A stretch of DNA of 64,000 nt from Enoplosus armatus. Taxonomy: Eukaryota > Chordata > Actinopteri > Centrarchiformes > Enoplosidae. Location: positions 12,161,501 to 12,225,500 of the forward strand of contig NC_092193.1 in assembly GCF_043641665.1 (NCBI RefSeq). The letters are read 5' to 3'. Numbering within the stretch: the stretch's first letter is position 1; each line of letters begins with the position of its first letter. The translations under genes and the position numbers were made by a program. Shown one piece after another: positions 40,436-51,620 of the stretch. The notes beneath the pieces are model-generated. The model made no database searches and had not been told where the DNA came from. It was given only the letters and a program-made list of their open reading frames with translations.

Positions 40436-41090
40436 TGCAGTGAAGTACTCAGATCATTACTTGAGGAAAAGTACCAATACATGAATGTAAAATACAAGTA
40501 AAAGCATTCAAAATCCTTCTTCAGCAAAATAACAGAAGTATTATCAGCTAAATGCGTCTAAAAGTATAAAAAGTAAAAGTTCCTGTTATAGTAGGCAAGT
40601 TGTCTTTATGAACAGTTTGGTAGTTTAGTCCAGTGGTTCCCAACTCAGGGGCCAGGCCCCTCTAAACATTTACAAGATTGTGGGGTTGTGAGATGATTAA
40701 TGAGGTATGAAAGAAGAAAAAACTAAAAATCACCAAACCAAAATGTGCTCTTTTCTTTTTTTACTTCAATCATTGTTTTGTTTCACTTCATAGACATCTG
40801 AAACAGGACAAGGAGCCCCAATTCCACAGCAGCTTTTATGTGAGGAGTCACAAGCCAAAAAGATTGACAACCACTGGTTTAATGTGCTGTATCTTTTTAA
40901 GCTTGTTAATGTGAAATCTTTGTCTCAAAAGTAACCAGTAACTATAGTTGTCAGACAAATGTAGCGCAGTAAAAAGTAAAATAATTTCCTATGACCTCAT
41001 TACCACATGACCTCAGTACCTCATAATTGTAGCTCAGTACACTATTTATTTATTTATTTATTTTCCACCACTGGTAGCACAGTAATGCAC
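40436..41090 (+). repeat. Dispersed repeat (CAGTGGTGGAAAGTA family), interrupted
   Basis: The left part (AAGTACTCAGATCATTACTT through AATGTAAAATACAAGTAAAA) and the right part (GTTAATGTGAAATCTTTGTC to TTTTCCACCACTGG) are the two halves of one abundant fish repeat. Between them lies a hAT-like insertion (40631-40876). Related copies are at about 12355-12475 (inverted) and 44190-44312. Confidence 0.7.
40631..40876. mobile_element. Non-autonomous hAT-like element with TIRs and 8-bp target duplication
   Basis: The ends are CAGTGGTTCCCAAC on the left and GTTGTCAATC-type on the right when read inward (the right end is GATTGACAACCACTG), so the termini share CAGTGGTT. The flanks are GTTTAGTC (40623-40630) and GTTTAATG (40877-40884), a decayed 8-base target-site duplication matching at six of eight positions. 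An 8-base duplication and CAGTGGTT-type ends are the hallmarks of the hAT/Charlie (MER5-like) group. It is 246 bases with no coding capacity, nested in another repeat. Confidence 0.75.
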
Positions 41091-43984
41091 TTGTAAAACA
41101 CGAGTAAAACGTTATCAGATTAGTCAGTTACAAGCACACAGGGTGTTTTTTTTAATAGCTGCTTTGGTGGCACAAGTGAACAATAAAGAAATCAATTGAT
41201 GCCTAAGCTTCTGTATTTGTCATGAGAGAGACTCCCACACTTTGGACTGTAGCGAGCAGCATCTGTGGCTACTCATCTCAGTTCCTTCAGAAGAAGTATG
41301 GTGTTAAACTTAAACTGACCGGGGTCCTGTTTTGACCTGTTTACACACAGCTGTCTGTTAAGTGCCCTCAGTGTACGCATCTTGTTTTAATACATTAACT
41401 CTCCTCTCTGTAATTGCTCCCATCAGCAAATTGAAATGTTTCTCAAGAAGCAAATGATAATGATCTACATGTTGCTTTTGCTTTCGCACCTACTTCTTAC
41501 TCTATGTCTTTGCTGGCTGGATGATCCTGTCTGTCAGTGTGTGCTGCTGTGCAAATATAAAGTAATAGCAATCAGGTCCTGACAATATACTGAATTAAGA
41601 AATACACACAGTATGTCTCATTAGACAGTGTGTGGCTTAAGAGCTTAAGAGCTAATTTTTGATTGTCCATTTGTCTTGTAGGACCATACAAGGAAAACGG
41701 CACACGTAGTGAAGCAAAATGTAAGTGGCTCAAGTTAAATATTTGAGACCATTGTTGACACAATTGATTGGTATGATGGAACAGGGTGGGGGAAAAGGGT
41801 CCATGTCAAAAAATAGCAAAGGCTTACATTTTAAGACCCGACCAGAAATGTTTGAGTAAACTGGTTGTAGCTAAAAATCAATGACGACTGACAACTTCCA
41901 CTGGGAATATCTTTCCATTTCCACTGTTAAAGGTGAAATGCTTACTCAGTTTATCTGCTTTTCATATTTCATATTTCTCTGGCAGCGCAGCCTAAACGCG
42001 TGCCTGCTCATTCGAAAATCTTTTATGTCTCCATCAAGAGTATCTGTTTTAGAAGTGACTAGAGATGTATTCAGACCAGATTTATGTAAGTACTGTCATG
42101 TCTGAACTCTAATCTAAATTTTAACCATTGGTTTTTTAGTGCAAATATTAAGAATACTGGCCATAAACTCAATAATATAATAAGGTAGATATACAGTATA
42201 ATTATATACATGTGAGGTGCTGCTTTCTGGTAGCTCAAAGAAGAAGAAGGGATGAGATGGATCTACCACCAGAAACATCAGCTGTTCAACACACACACAC
42301 ATATTCAAAGATATATTCATAGATACATTCAAACAATATGTTAAAATCTCTAAAATCACTCCCTACTTAACTACTTAGCTAACACACTACTCCCTCTATA
42401 ATAAACACTGTGATTTTGGATATTGTGCGTCACTGACAGCTGTTGTGCTGCTGTACAACAACTCACTGAAAAGAAATGACAGTAAATTTAGTGATAAATA
42501 GGGAGTGAGATGTTTATGATCCCCTTCAAAGTTAGATATCTTCACATAAAAGTGCTGTTAGATGTAATAAAATGTACATATATATATTATATTATAATAT
42601 TTACTACATATAGACTTAACTACAATTAGGAAATTACAAAGTTACAGTGAACTTCCTGATATCTGAATGCTGTGTTCTCTAACATACAGTAGAGTTGGCT
42701 CATACTCGAGTACCCTCTTCTGCACTTCCTGCACTTTGTTGTATTTCTACATAAGTTTGTCAACAATATGAGAAAATAAAAGCAGTCAAAATGGTACTGT
42801 AACAACAAGGAAACCAGGAGAATCAACATACACAAAGAATCTGGGAGCTGATGCTCTTATCTATATTAAAAACATCCTACAAACTGAGTACTTTTAATTT
42901 TGGGGCCAAAATGGAGCTTAAGAAATTACTATTACTATCTGCAGTGTGATGCACTGCCGCTAAATTCAAAATTGATCACTTTCTTGTATGGAAATGATCA
43001 AGGACATCCTTCCTTTTGTACAGCTTAACTTCAATCCTACTACCCGCTGTCCTGGCACCGCTCTACACAAACAACACCCTGCATGTCCTGAGGATATTAA
43101 GACAGGGCTGGACTCTGCGTAAGGCAAACAACCTGGGTAAAGTCCATCGGTGGTTATGGCGAACAGGCACTTCCCAAGGTCCAGAGAATGGCGGCGGGAC
43201 AGAGAGTAAAAACACAACTGCTTTGTCTTTCTTTGTTCATCCATCCATGTGCTTCTGGTCCTGAACAGCAAAGACAGGAGAAGCCCGATTGTCATTTTCC
43301 CATTGAACACCTCTCACTATTGTTTATAGGCCTAACAAAGGGAATGCTTATTCTTCCAGGATTCATGGTGACCTGGTTTTCACCTCCCTTTAAGCACACG
43401 GATGCTACAATGCACACACACGTCTCTGGCATCTTGAAGCCTGACCATGTTGGGGTGTGATTATAAAGTAAAGCTCATTAAAGGTACTCAAAACTGAGGG
43501 GACAAACCACAATGTCAAAGCGTTTCTTCATCTTTAAATAACATTTTACAGTGTGCCCGACCTGAGTCTTGGTAAAGGCACAAAACAGTTAGCTGGAAAA
43601 CGAGAGAGATTATACATTATATTCATTTAATCTTGAGTCTGTTTGTTTTGGCTTTAAGACACAGATACGGCACGTTAATGTTACGTAAGATGACGGGTGA
43701 TTGGGTGAGGCAGAGAGGTGGATGACGTGACTTTGTTATGTTAAAGGGATTAAATGTTAGCTGATCATTGACAAGAATTAGCCAATTCATATTTGCATTT
43801 TGAACGGTATTGTTTGGTCTGGCTTTTAATTAAGTTTTGTTTTAAAAGATTTATTTATTTTGTGAATCCTTTTCCTTTCTATTCACCAATGCATTGATTT
43901 TATGTGTTATTGATTTTTACCTTATGGAGAATTCTCATCATTTTTAACTTGTTAACCTAGTGGTGGACGAAATAATGTAAAAAT
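41091..43984. other. Intergenic, no recognised gene
   Basis: The region 42960-43310 is open on both strands (up to 114 codons on minus) and GC-richer than its surroundings. It could be a decayed repeat, but I cannot name it. The rest is AT-rich. Confidence 0.4.
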
Positions 43985-44125
43985 ACCACACTGAACAGGT
44001 TTAACATTATGCCTGCTTAAAATCAGCATGTTAAAATTGTCATTGTGAGCTTGTTAGCATGCTGACGTTAGCATTTAGCTAAAAGCACCACTGTATAGCC
44101 TCACAGAGTTGCTAGTATGGCTGAC
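43985..44125 (+). repeat. Dispersed repeat, TTAGCATGCTGACGTTAGCA family
   Basis: Contains TTGTTAGCATGCTGACGTTA, then GCATTTAGCT and TATAGCCTCACAGAG. The same family is inverted at about 55185-55730, and there is a fragment at about 45290-45372. A very common teleost repeat. Confidence 0.7.
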
Positions 44126-44189
44126 TCTTAGTTTTGATTTAGGATGATAACATGTTCTGAATGAAATCTTAATTGCTAACTAATTGACA

Positions 44190-44312
44190 ACTAAATGTAC
44201 AGGAGAAAAAGGTAGAAGTGTTAAGTAGTAAAAAATGAAAATACTCAATTACAAGTACCTCAAAATCTTACTTAAGTATAGTAGTTGAGTGAAAGCTGTG
44301 TTCCACCTCTGG
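44190..44312 (+). repeat. Dispersed repeat, CAGTGGTGGAAAGTA family (fragment)
   Basis: AAAATACTCAATTACAAGTA, then CCTCAAAATCTTACTTAAGT, ending GTTCCACCTCTGG. Terminal fragment, same orientation as 40436-41090. Confidence 0.65.
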
Positions 44313-44368
44313 CTATTCAGAGACACACCCCTGTGTCTGAGATAAGCCTTGTTCTATGTAATATAATA

Positions 44369-44420
44369 ACTAATATGTAGACAAACTTGACAAAACTAAT
44401 ATGTAGACAAACTTGACAAA
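44369..44420. repeat. Perfect 26-bp tandem duplication
   Basis: Two adjacent copies of a 26-base unit beginning ACTAATATGTAGACAAACTT (44369-44394 and 44395-44420), with no mismatch, so recent. Confidence 0.95.
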
Positions 44421-44760
44421 AGAGAAATGAAAGGTATGACAGAGGACTCACAGGGCTCCTCCCTGGTTAGTCATGTTGGGCGGATGTTTCAGGAAAAGAC
44501 AGTCATGTCAACCAGGCGATGTAGGAACAGCCTACAGCGTGAACAGTTGAAAGGCTGAGAGTCTAAACCTCAGATAACCCTGTGGTGTAAACAGGCTATA
44601 AAATTAAATCTGTGACGGTTAGATTAGTAATGATTACAGAAATGAACATATTTTGAATCATACTCTGCTCTGCACCTGCATTTACTGGTTGCCTTCCATG
44701 GGTGATGGTGACCTACACTGGGTTTATGTAATCTTCAGGATGTATGGCCTTTGTGCATAT

Positions 44761-44784
44761 GTGTGTGTGTGTGTGTGTGTGTGT
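44761..44784. repeat. (GT)n microsatellite
   Basis: Twelve GT repeats. Confidence 0.95.
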
Positions 44785-45289
44785 TTGTGCAACGACATAT
44801 AAGCAGATTTTACACACATGAGCAGGCATATTTACACACTGACGATGTGCGTTAAGCTGCTGGATTTTGTACTCATTCACATAATTAAGATGCTTTCTGC
44901 CGTCCATGTCTATATAACACATAACAACTCTGTAACTGTTCTGTAATTACTTTTGTGAGATGACATAAAGACAAAGCTCACATGGTGGTTATAATTTGAT
45001 GATTACATAATGAATACGTTGTGAAAGCAGCACATTCTTGCGAGTCCTTTCTCAGTTTCTGTATTTGTCCTATCTTCTCTATGCTTTGGCTTTTGACTAC
45101 ATGTGTCGTTTATGTCTAAATCCAGGTTTTCATTTGGTACAGCTTTACATTTAAACACATACGGTCAGTTTAATATTATAGAGAGTATTACTCAGCCTGT
45201 GGAAACAGTTGTATAATGTCCTCTGTGGCTCCGCAGGAGATTTGTTAAATCTGAGAAAATAACCTTGGTTTATTCTTAGAGATGGCAAA

Positions 45290-45372
45290 TTCTTAGCCAC
45301 GCTAGCTAGCTAGTTGTTTAGTGCATATTAACGAATGTTAGTGTGCTAACATGCTAAACTAAGATGGTAAAC
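45290..45372. repeat. Fragment of TTAGCATGCTGACGTTAGCA-family repeat
   Basis: Contains GCTAGCTAGCTAGTTGTTTA and AATGTTAGTGTGCTAACATG, then CTAAAC. A short fragment, assigned by these words only. Confidence 0.5.
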
Positions 45373-45783
45373 ATTCATTATCACTTCACTATCACTTGTG
45401 ATAGTTCTATAACCGCATTTAAAAATGGCAGGATTTACTTAAACTACAGTGTGTACATGTGTCCTCCGGTCTGTGCATTTGTATACAGAGCCACATTTGA
45501 GTACTTGTATGTGTATTTACCGGCTACAAAAATTGAAATAAAAAAAAAAGTTTTCTTTCTTATTTGCATTCATACTTTTGTCATTTATTTTTGGTTATTT
45601 TTATTTATGATTCTCATTTTCATTCTTATTCCTACAGTAATATAATTTGTGTGGTTGTGACAATAAACCAGGCTCTGTCTCTAATCTTTGTTCCCATCAA
45701 GTGCTGATTCAAATCATCGAAACTGACTGGTTGCTGTTGTTGCATAATTGCCAACAGTGTGTCTCAGACAGACAAAAGCTGAG

Positions 45784-45786
<3 letters not shown>

Positions 45787-45815
<29 letters not shown>
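45787..45815. repeat. (CA)n microsatellite
   Basis: Fourteen CA repeats. Confidence 0.95.
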
Positions 45816-45816
<1 letters not shown>

Positions 45817-46965
45817 TGGCAACTTACTACATCTTTTGTCAGATGCTTGCAATCTGCCTGCACAACAGCGGATAAATCACTCGCTGAATACTTGAGGCCT
45901 CCCTCTAACCCAGAGATTTAAAAATGATTACACGAAAGCAGTGCCCTTTTCAACCCCCCACACCCCTTTGAGCTCCTGTAAGATTAACGGCTGATCATGT
46001 ATCTGATGGTGCCACAGCAAGTTTCCTACTGCCTTTAGTCTGTTGCAAAGGCCTAATCCCAGCAAATCCTTTATTTTCCTCAGTACATCCAACACACACA
46101 CACACTGCTGCCAGCCGCGACTGAGGCACAGCAACATGTAGGGTAAATGAGCGAAGTAGGAGCAAAGAATGAAAACTGCTGTGTCGCTACTCAAAGGATT
46201 GTCATCAGGGTGAATCAATTTTCTTCTAATCCGCGGCCAGTAATCAAAACTGAATGATGCATAGCAGACGGGAATGACGCATTTTCCCATAAGGCTGTGT
46301 TCTTGATGTCCGTCTGCGGCCTGTTCAGGGTAATAGGATCACCTCAACGGAGGGCGGAGGTTTTAGGGAGGTCATGAAGCAGTGGGGGTGCAGCCGGCCG
46401 CTGAGAGACCAGTGATTGGACAGATGCATGTCTAGTCTTCTCTGAAGCTGAAAAACATGCGTCAAAGCATGTGTGAAGAGAACGAGAGCAGGGGGTGGAG
46501 AAGACGCTCTGAAGCCACATCTCGACAATGTGAGTTGCAATAATGGTGACGTCAGCCATCAAAATGTAATAATTTAATAACTGTTTTAAATTCCCATTAA
46601 TCTGCAATTAACAGCAGTAGTAGTAATGCAGAGACATACAGTATAAAAACTAAATAACCACCAATAAGAGACGACATGCAATAAATACAATACCTTTACA
46701 TATTTATTGCAATATATTTCTTATTATTGGAAAAAAAGTAACAACTATTAATGCAATTTATTAAAATGCAAGCCGCAGTCATTACCAAAGCCTTCTTAAA
46801 CGTACTAATAATTTTCCCACCATCAGTAATATTTAAATATAAGAGTGACAGGCAAGTATGTATTTGGACCCTTCCTATTATTTTTAGTCCAATTATCATC
46901 AAAAATAATAATAATAACCAAGTGTACAGTAGCCCGGAGAGCTCATTGCACCGCAACTTAAGAGA
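45816..46965. other. Intergenic, no recognised feature
   Basis: Non-coding, with overlapping short open frames at 45930-46610 that match nothing known. Confidence 0.5.
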
Positions 46966-46969
46966 ACAT

Positions 46970-47195
46970 GAGCAAATTATTAAAACACAAGCAAATTGAG
47001 AAACATATTCATCAATTAGACAACATCAACACATATGCAACCTAAAAAACATGCTGCAAATACAGAAAACAGAGAACAAAACAGAAGTCGGACAGAACAA
47101 AGGAGCTAAAGGCCTGAGTATTCTTGAAACGAGCCAGTTCATACGAAATGTTGTTCCCACATGTCTGAGGGCAAAAGTGTTTATAGCCGGTCTAC
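46970..47195 (+). repeat. Dispersed repeat, copy A of an inverted pair
   Basis: Shares, in order, AAGCAAATTGAGAAACAT, GCTGCAAATACAGAAAAC, GGAGCTAAAGGCCTGAGTAT, ACGAGCCAGT and GGCAAAAGTGTTTATAGC with the reverse complement of 48572-48760. The edges show no clear inverted repeats or target duplication. I do not recognise the family. Confidence 0.75.
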
Positions 47196-47249
47196 AGACA
47201 GGGAGCAAGACATCAGGCAAACAGTTTCGGACACTTTCTCTCCTCACAA

Positions 47250-47260
47250 CCCCCCCCCCC
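47250..47260. repeat. C11 homopolymer
   Basis: Eleven consecutive C. Confidence 0.9.
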
Positions 47261-48570
47261 TCTCTCTAATTCTGGTAATGGTGAGGTGTGAGAAGAGGGG
47301 TTTTCAGATGCTGTTCAATGATCCGGCAAGCACTTACTGACTCCTTAAATTACAACACAACTTTCCATGGGACTCTAAAAACTGATGAGAACAGTGGTAA
47401 CTAAAAGGCCGCTGGATTATAGCCAATATCACACGATCAAAACATGTCTGTTGCATACGACTTGCTCCGTGACTCGCACACAAGTCGCATTGTGTTGAGG
47501 TCTTTTGGCTATCATACAATAGGAGGATTTACATTTTCATAATTACTGTGGTATCTTTGGGGTTAATAGTTAGATAAACAACAAGAAAGAATCATCATTG
47601 CCATCTTTACCATCATAATCCGCCTCTTACTCATCGTCATCATCATCATCACATATGAGGCAGACTTAAAGAAAGTGGACTGCCTTCACACCGCTCACTG
47701 TGCCATTGAGTAAAGCACTAACCTTGAGTGCTCCTCTGAACGTGCTGTACAGATTAAGGGCTGGTCTCTACAAAGTAAATAAAGTACATATCACATTATA
47801 ATCACAGGTGGAGCAGCTGTCTCTGCAAGACAACCTACGTCAGCAGCAAGGTGAAAATACTGAGATTACAGGGTGGATAGACGGACCATAATCTTTCCCA
47901 CAGATATTTGACTTTTACCAGCTCAAACAGACCGCCAAGGAGACGGGGACATGTAACTCTACCCTTTAGATTAAAAAATGTTATCAGCTTATCGGTTTTA
48001 TAATGCAAACATTAGTGTGTTTTCATGTCTGATACTATTTGTAGTTATTACTATATTAAAGGCTGATTCACACATGGGAGTGAAGCAGTCCAGTGACACT
48101 TTTTGTTCCTGTTAATTTCACTGGAACAAAAACTTTATTCACGCTGAGAACTCTTCAGAGGATAAAAAAGGAAGAGCGAGGACTTTAATTCCTCCCCCCA
48201 GAGGCAGTGTTATGTTTTTGCACCTGTTAGTTTGTTGATCTGTCACCAGGACGCCTGAAAGACCTTCCACAACAATCGCTGGACAGATAACCCTTTACTG
48301 AGAAACAAAGGCTCATATTTCAGAAGTGATTTGCACTTCTTAATATAAAATATAAAGTATATATTTATATTGTGGTGGACATGAATGGACATGATTGTAC
48401 ATACTGAGGCTGTATTTAAATTTAAATGTAAATTTATTTTTAAATCTAAATGGTTGAAATGATACATTTCTGGATATGAGAGACATTTAGAGAATTGTTC
48501 AGCCATGAGTGTCCTCCACAAGTTTTTATATATTACATCAAAATGATCTAAAAATAGTCCCACCTACAAG
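47261..48570. other. Intergenic, no recognised feature
   Basis: Contains a short ATC/CAT trinucleotide tract at about 47633-47650 and otherwise nothing recognised. Confidence 0.5.
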
Positions 48571-48571
48571 T

Positions 48572-48760
48572 GTTTGGAAAGCTATAAACCCTTTTGCCTT
48601 CAGACTTGATCAGACGACTGGCTCGTGACAAGCATACTCGGGCCTTTAGCTCCATTGTTTTGTACGACTTGCAGCGTTTCTCTCTTTAGCCATGTTTTCT
48701 GTGTTTGCGGCATGTGTTGTCTGATGAACATGTTTCTTAATTTGCTCGTGTAATTATTTG
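48572..48760 (-). repeat. Dispersed repeat, copy B of an inverted pair
   Basis: Read on minus: GAGCAAATTAAGAAACATGT, CCGCAAACACAGAAAAC, GGAGCTAAAGGCCCGAGTAT, then CACGAGCCAGT and AGGCAAAAGGGTTTATAGC. It matches copy A about 1.4 kb away, with copy A carrying extra bases near 47030. Confidence 0.75.
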
Positions 48761-49450
48761 ACACGTTTTTTTTTCCTTTTCTGAAAGCCATTTAAAAATA
48801 CGTGTCTGTAACAGGAATGATACATTCTTGGTCTTCATGTTGGATTTTTTGATGCACGCGTTTACTCACAAGCTCAATAAGGTTGCACATGAGGACTGAA
48901 ACAGTATTTAGCCATATTTTGACAACATAACCTGACTGCTTAGAAAATATTGATACCAATAGACAGTGGAGAAGTACAACATGGTGCATGAGTATCAGTT
49001 TCTTGGGACATTTTGAAACTTGTCACCACTTGAATCCAATGTAACAACTCCATGACGTAGAAAACGAACAATAATCAGCAAAAATACTTTTAGTCTGTTT
49101 TGGTCCACATGAGAAATAAGTGGGACAGAGAAGAAATTATAAACTTTTAGTGAAACTCACGGCACTGATATGAATGAGAGCTGCATTACATTGACAGAAA
49201 GTGGTTTTCACTGGCTTTCACTTTACAACGTGTGATGTAGTTTACGTGTGCCCATCATGCCTGACATGTTTTTCTACTTAAAGTCGCTGAAGATGTTTAG
49301 AAAGATATTGGTTAGTAGAGCACTTCTCATTCCATTGCTTAAACTATTTGTCCTGCTCAACTCTTTCCTCTGAGGTGCACAATTTGAAATGAAGTGAAAC
49401 CAATGTGAACTCTGAAGCTAGGGATTGCCCTCCAGTGGCCAGAGGAGAGT

Positions 49451-49477
49451 GGGGGGGGGGGGGGGGGGGGGGGGGGG
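49451..49477. repeat. G27 homopolymer
   Basis: Twenty-seven consecutive G, the longest homopolymer in the window. Confidence 0.9.
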
Positions 49478-51535
49478 TTGCAGGAAGAGGGGGTGACCTT
49501 AAGGTAGCATTGCTGAGGAATATTACAAGTATGCACTGCACTCCTTCAAAATCAGAGCATAAGCAGTTGTATAACTGCAAAGGTTAAGCGACAAACAAAG
49601 CAAACCAAAATCTGGTCAACTTATGGTCACACTTTGATTATCTATATTTCATCTTTTTTATTAGTTTTTTTGATGAACTATTTAACAGTGCACTAATGTT
49701 TGCCACTGTCATTAAAGCACCAGATATGTACAGTAGCTGTTCTGAACTGTCCACATACATACATCCACATACAGAGCAAGTCTGAAAGAAGTGAATCTCT
49801 ATCTTCTGTAATTGAAAACAGCAGAACTGTGGTACGACTTACTGTATACATCTGGATCTTTTCTGTGGAAATTTTCTCCGGTACATATGAAATGAAATGC
49901 CCCCTCAACTTTCATTGGAACTGAACATTTAATCAGATTTCAATCGTTTTTTTTAACTCTTGACAAACTGGAATCTGTTTGTTTGGTCTGAAATAAAATT
50001 GAAGGGAGAGATTGTCCTGAAATGGTTTACAAATCCTCCCAAGATAAAGTTGCCTAAAGGGAAATTCTTTTTGTTCAAACCCCAAACAGCCGGGAAACAT
50101 ATGTCTGGAAAAAGACACACCTTGACCTAGATGCACTTTGTCTTTTTTTTTCCTTGTCTGGGTCAACTTCCTCTGCAGCATTTTCACATCTTCTTTGTCA
50201 TTTTGAGTTCCCAAAGAAAGCATTCACAATAGCACGCCACAAGGGTCATTCATGTCTACCTATAAAAGCTTCACCAGTCCTTTGTACTCTCATAGTGACA
50301 TTTTTAAAAAAGGTGTTATTGTCTGCTTTTTTTCTTTTTTATCTTAAAGTTTCTCTGGGCGTCATTTAATCAGTTGCCTTGCATGCTGGGCTGCTAAACA
50401 GACACTCAGGTGAAACACACGCTGGTGCTCTCTTACACCATTACCCACACAGTGTGTCCCAGGTTGCCCACCGTACCGTGGGAACTGTATGTGCGGAGAG
50501 CGGCGCATTGTGGCACTGGAGCTGTCAAGAGGGACAGCGGGATAAAACAGGAATTGTCCTTCAGCATGGACCCAATTCATTTAGCTGGCACACAGCAGCC
50601 TGTTCGTGTAACATCACCCGACTCGACCCGAACCGAGTCAGGCTAGAGGCATCTGATTGTTCCTCTCTGGGGTGCAACAGTGAGTACAGACTGAAGGCAC
50701 TATTATTCAACCTTCCCTGCTGCAGTGCAGCACATGGACACACCAACAGAGACATTTAGCTGAACCATCTTAATTAAAACTCCAACACAAAGACAACAAA
50801 TGGCCTCTTTATGTTTCCAGAGCTGTGAGTGAAAATCTCTTGAACAGGAGCCACGATTCGGTCAAAGTTTACTCTCTGACACCTGTTTTCTGTGGCAGGA
50901 GTTGAACCTTTGACAGTGTTTTCACCAATGTAGATTAAATATTGCAACAGGAGAATAAAGCATTTTACTATGGGACAAGGCAGCCTTGCTTTTAGTTTCA
51001 TTTTTATTGTCACCTAGCTATCCTCAGCACATGATGTGATGATGGTTAACTTTATGGAAAATTACTTTGAACCTTTCAACTCTGTGATCATTTACAAAAT
51101 GTTGGGTTATAGACTCTTTCTAGGGGATACATATCTGTATCAGTGACAACAGACATTACATAGTGACATAGCCATAGCAGTTATAACATGCAAATTTGTG
51201 AGTACTAACAAACAGAGCTGAATTTAGGGGGAGCTATTTTCCAACATGTTTAGCTTCCTATTAATTGTAAAGCACTTGTCAACATGTGTGTTTACTCGCG
51301 CTTAACAATTTCAGATAATTTGTGTCCAATCTAGATCTGGTCTGTTTAACAAAGTGATGCAAACCAATGCCTGCACTGTGCATTTTTTGTTTCTCAGCGG
51401 AGAGTTATTAAATAAAACATTGAAAACAGGTTTCTTTGTCCAAACACCAGACCGCTAAACATTTTATTCACTTCATCACAGACACTAAGACATAGAACAG
51501 CAGGTGGATCCAGAGAATGGTTCTCATTTTTGCTT
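49478..51535. other. Intergenic, no recognised gene
   Basis: The region 50370-50760 is open in overlapping frames, but the 126-codon one begins at TTG and matches nothing. No other feature seen. Confidence 0.5.
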
Positions 51536-51539
51536 GAAA

Positions 51540-51620
51540 GATTATTTGATTCTCAAAATAGAGGCCGATTAATTTTCTATCGATCAACTAGTCTATCAAT
51601 CGACCAATCATTTTAGCCCT
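51540..51620. repeat. Dispersed repeat fragment (GATTAAT/ATCGATCAACTAGT type)
   Basis: GGCCGATTAATTTTCTATCG followed by ATCAACTAGTCTATCAATCG is a diverged copy of the common fish repeat also seen at 4355-5075. Confidence 0.6.

Noticed and set aside
42966..43310. Region open on both strands (114 codons on minus), possibly part of a retroelement.
   Set aside because: No reverse-transcriptase, integrase or transposase motif can be read, so no element is called.
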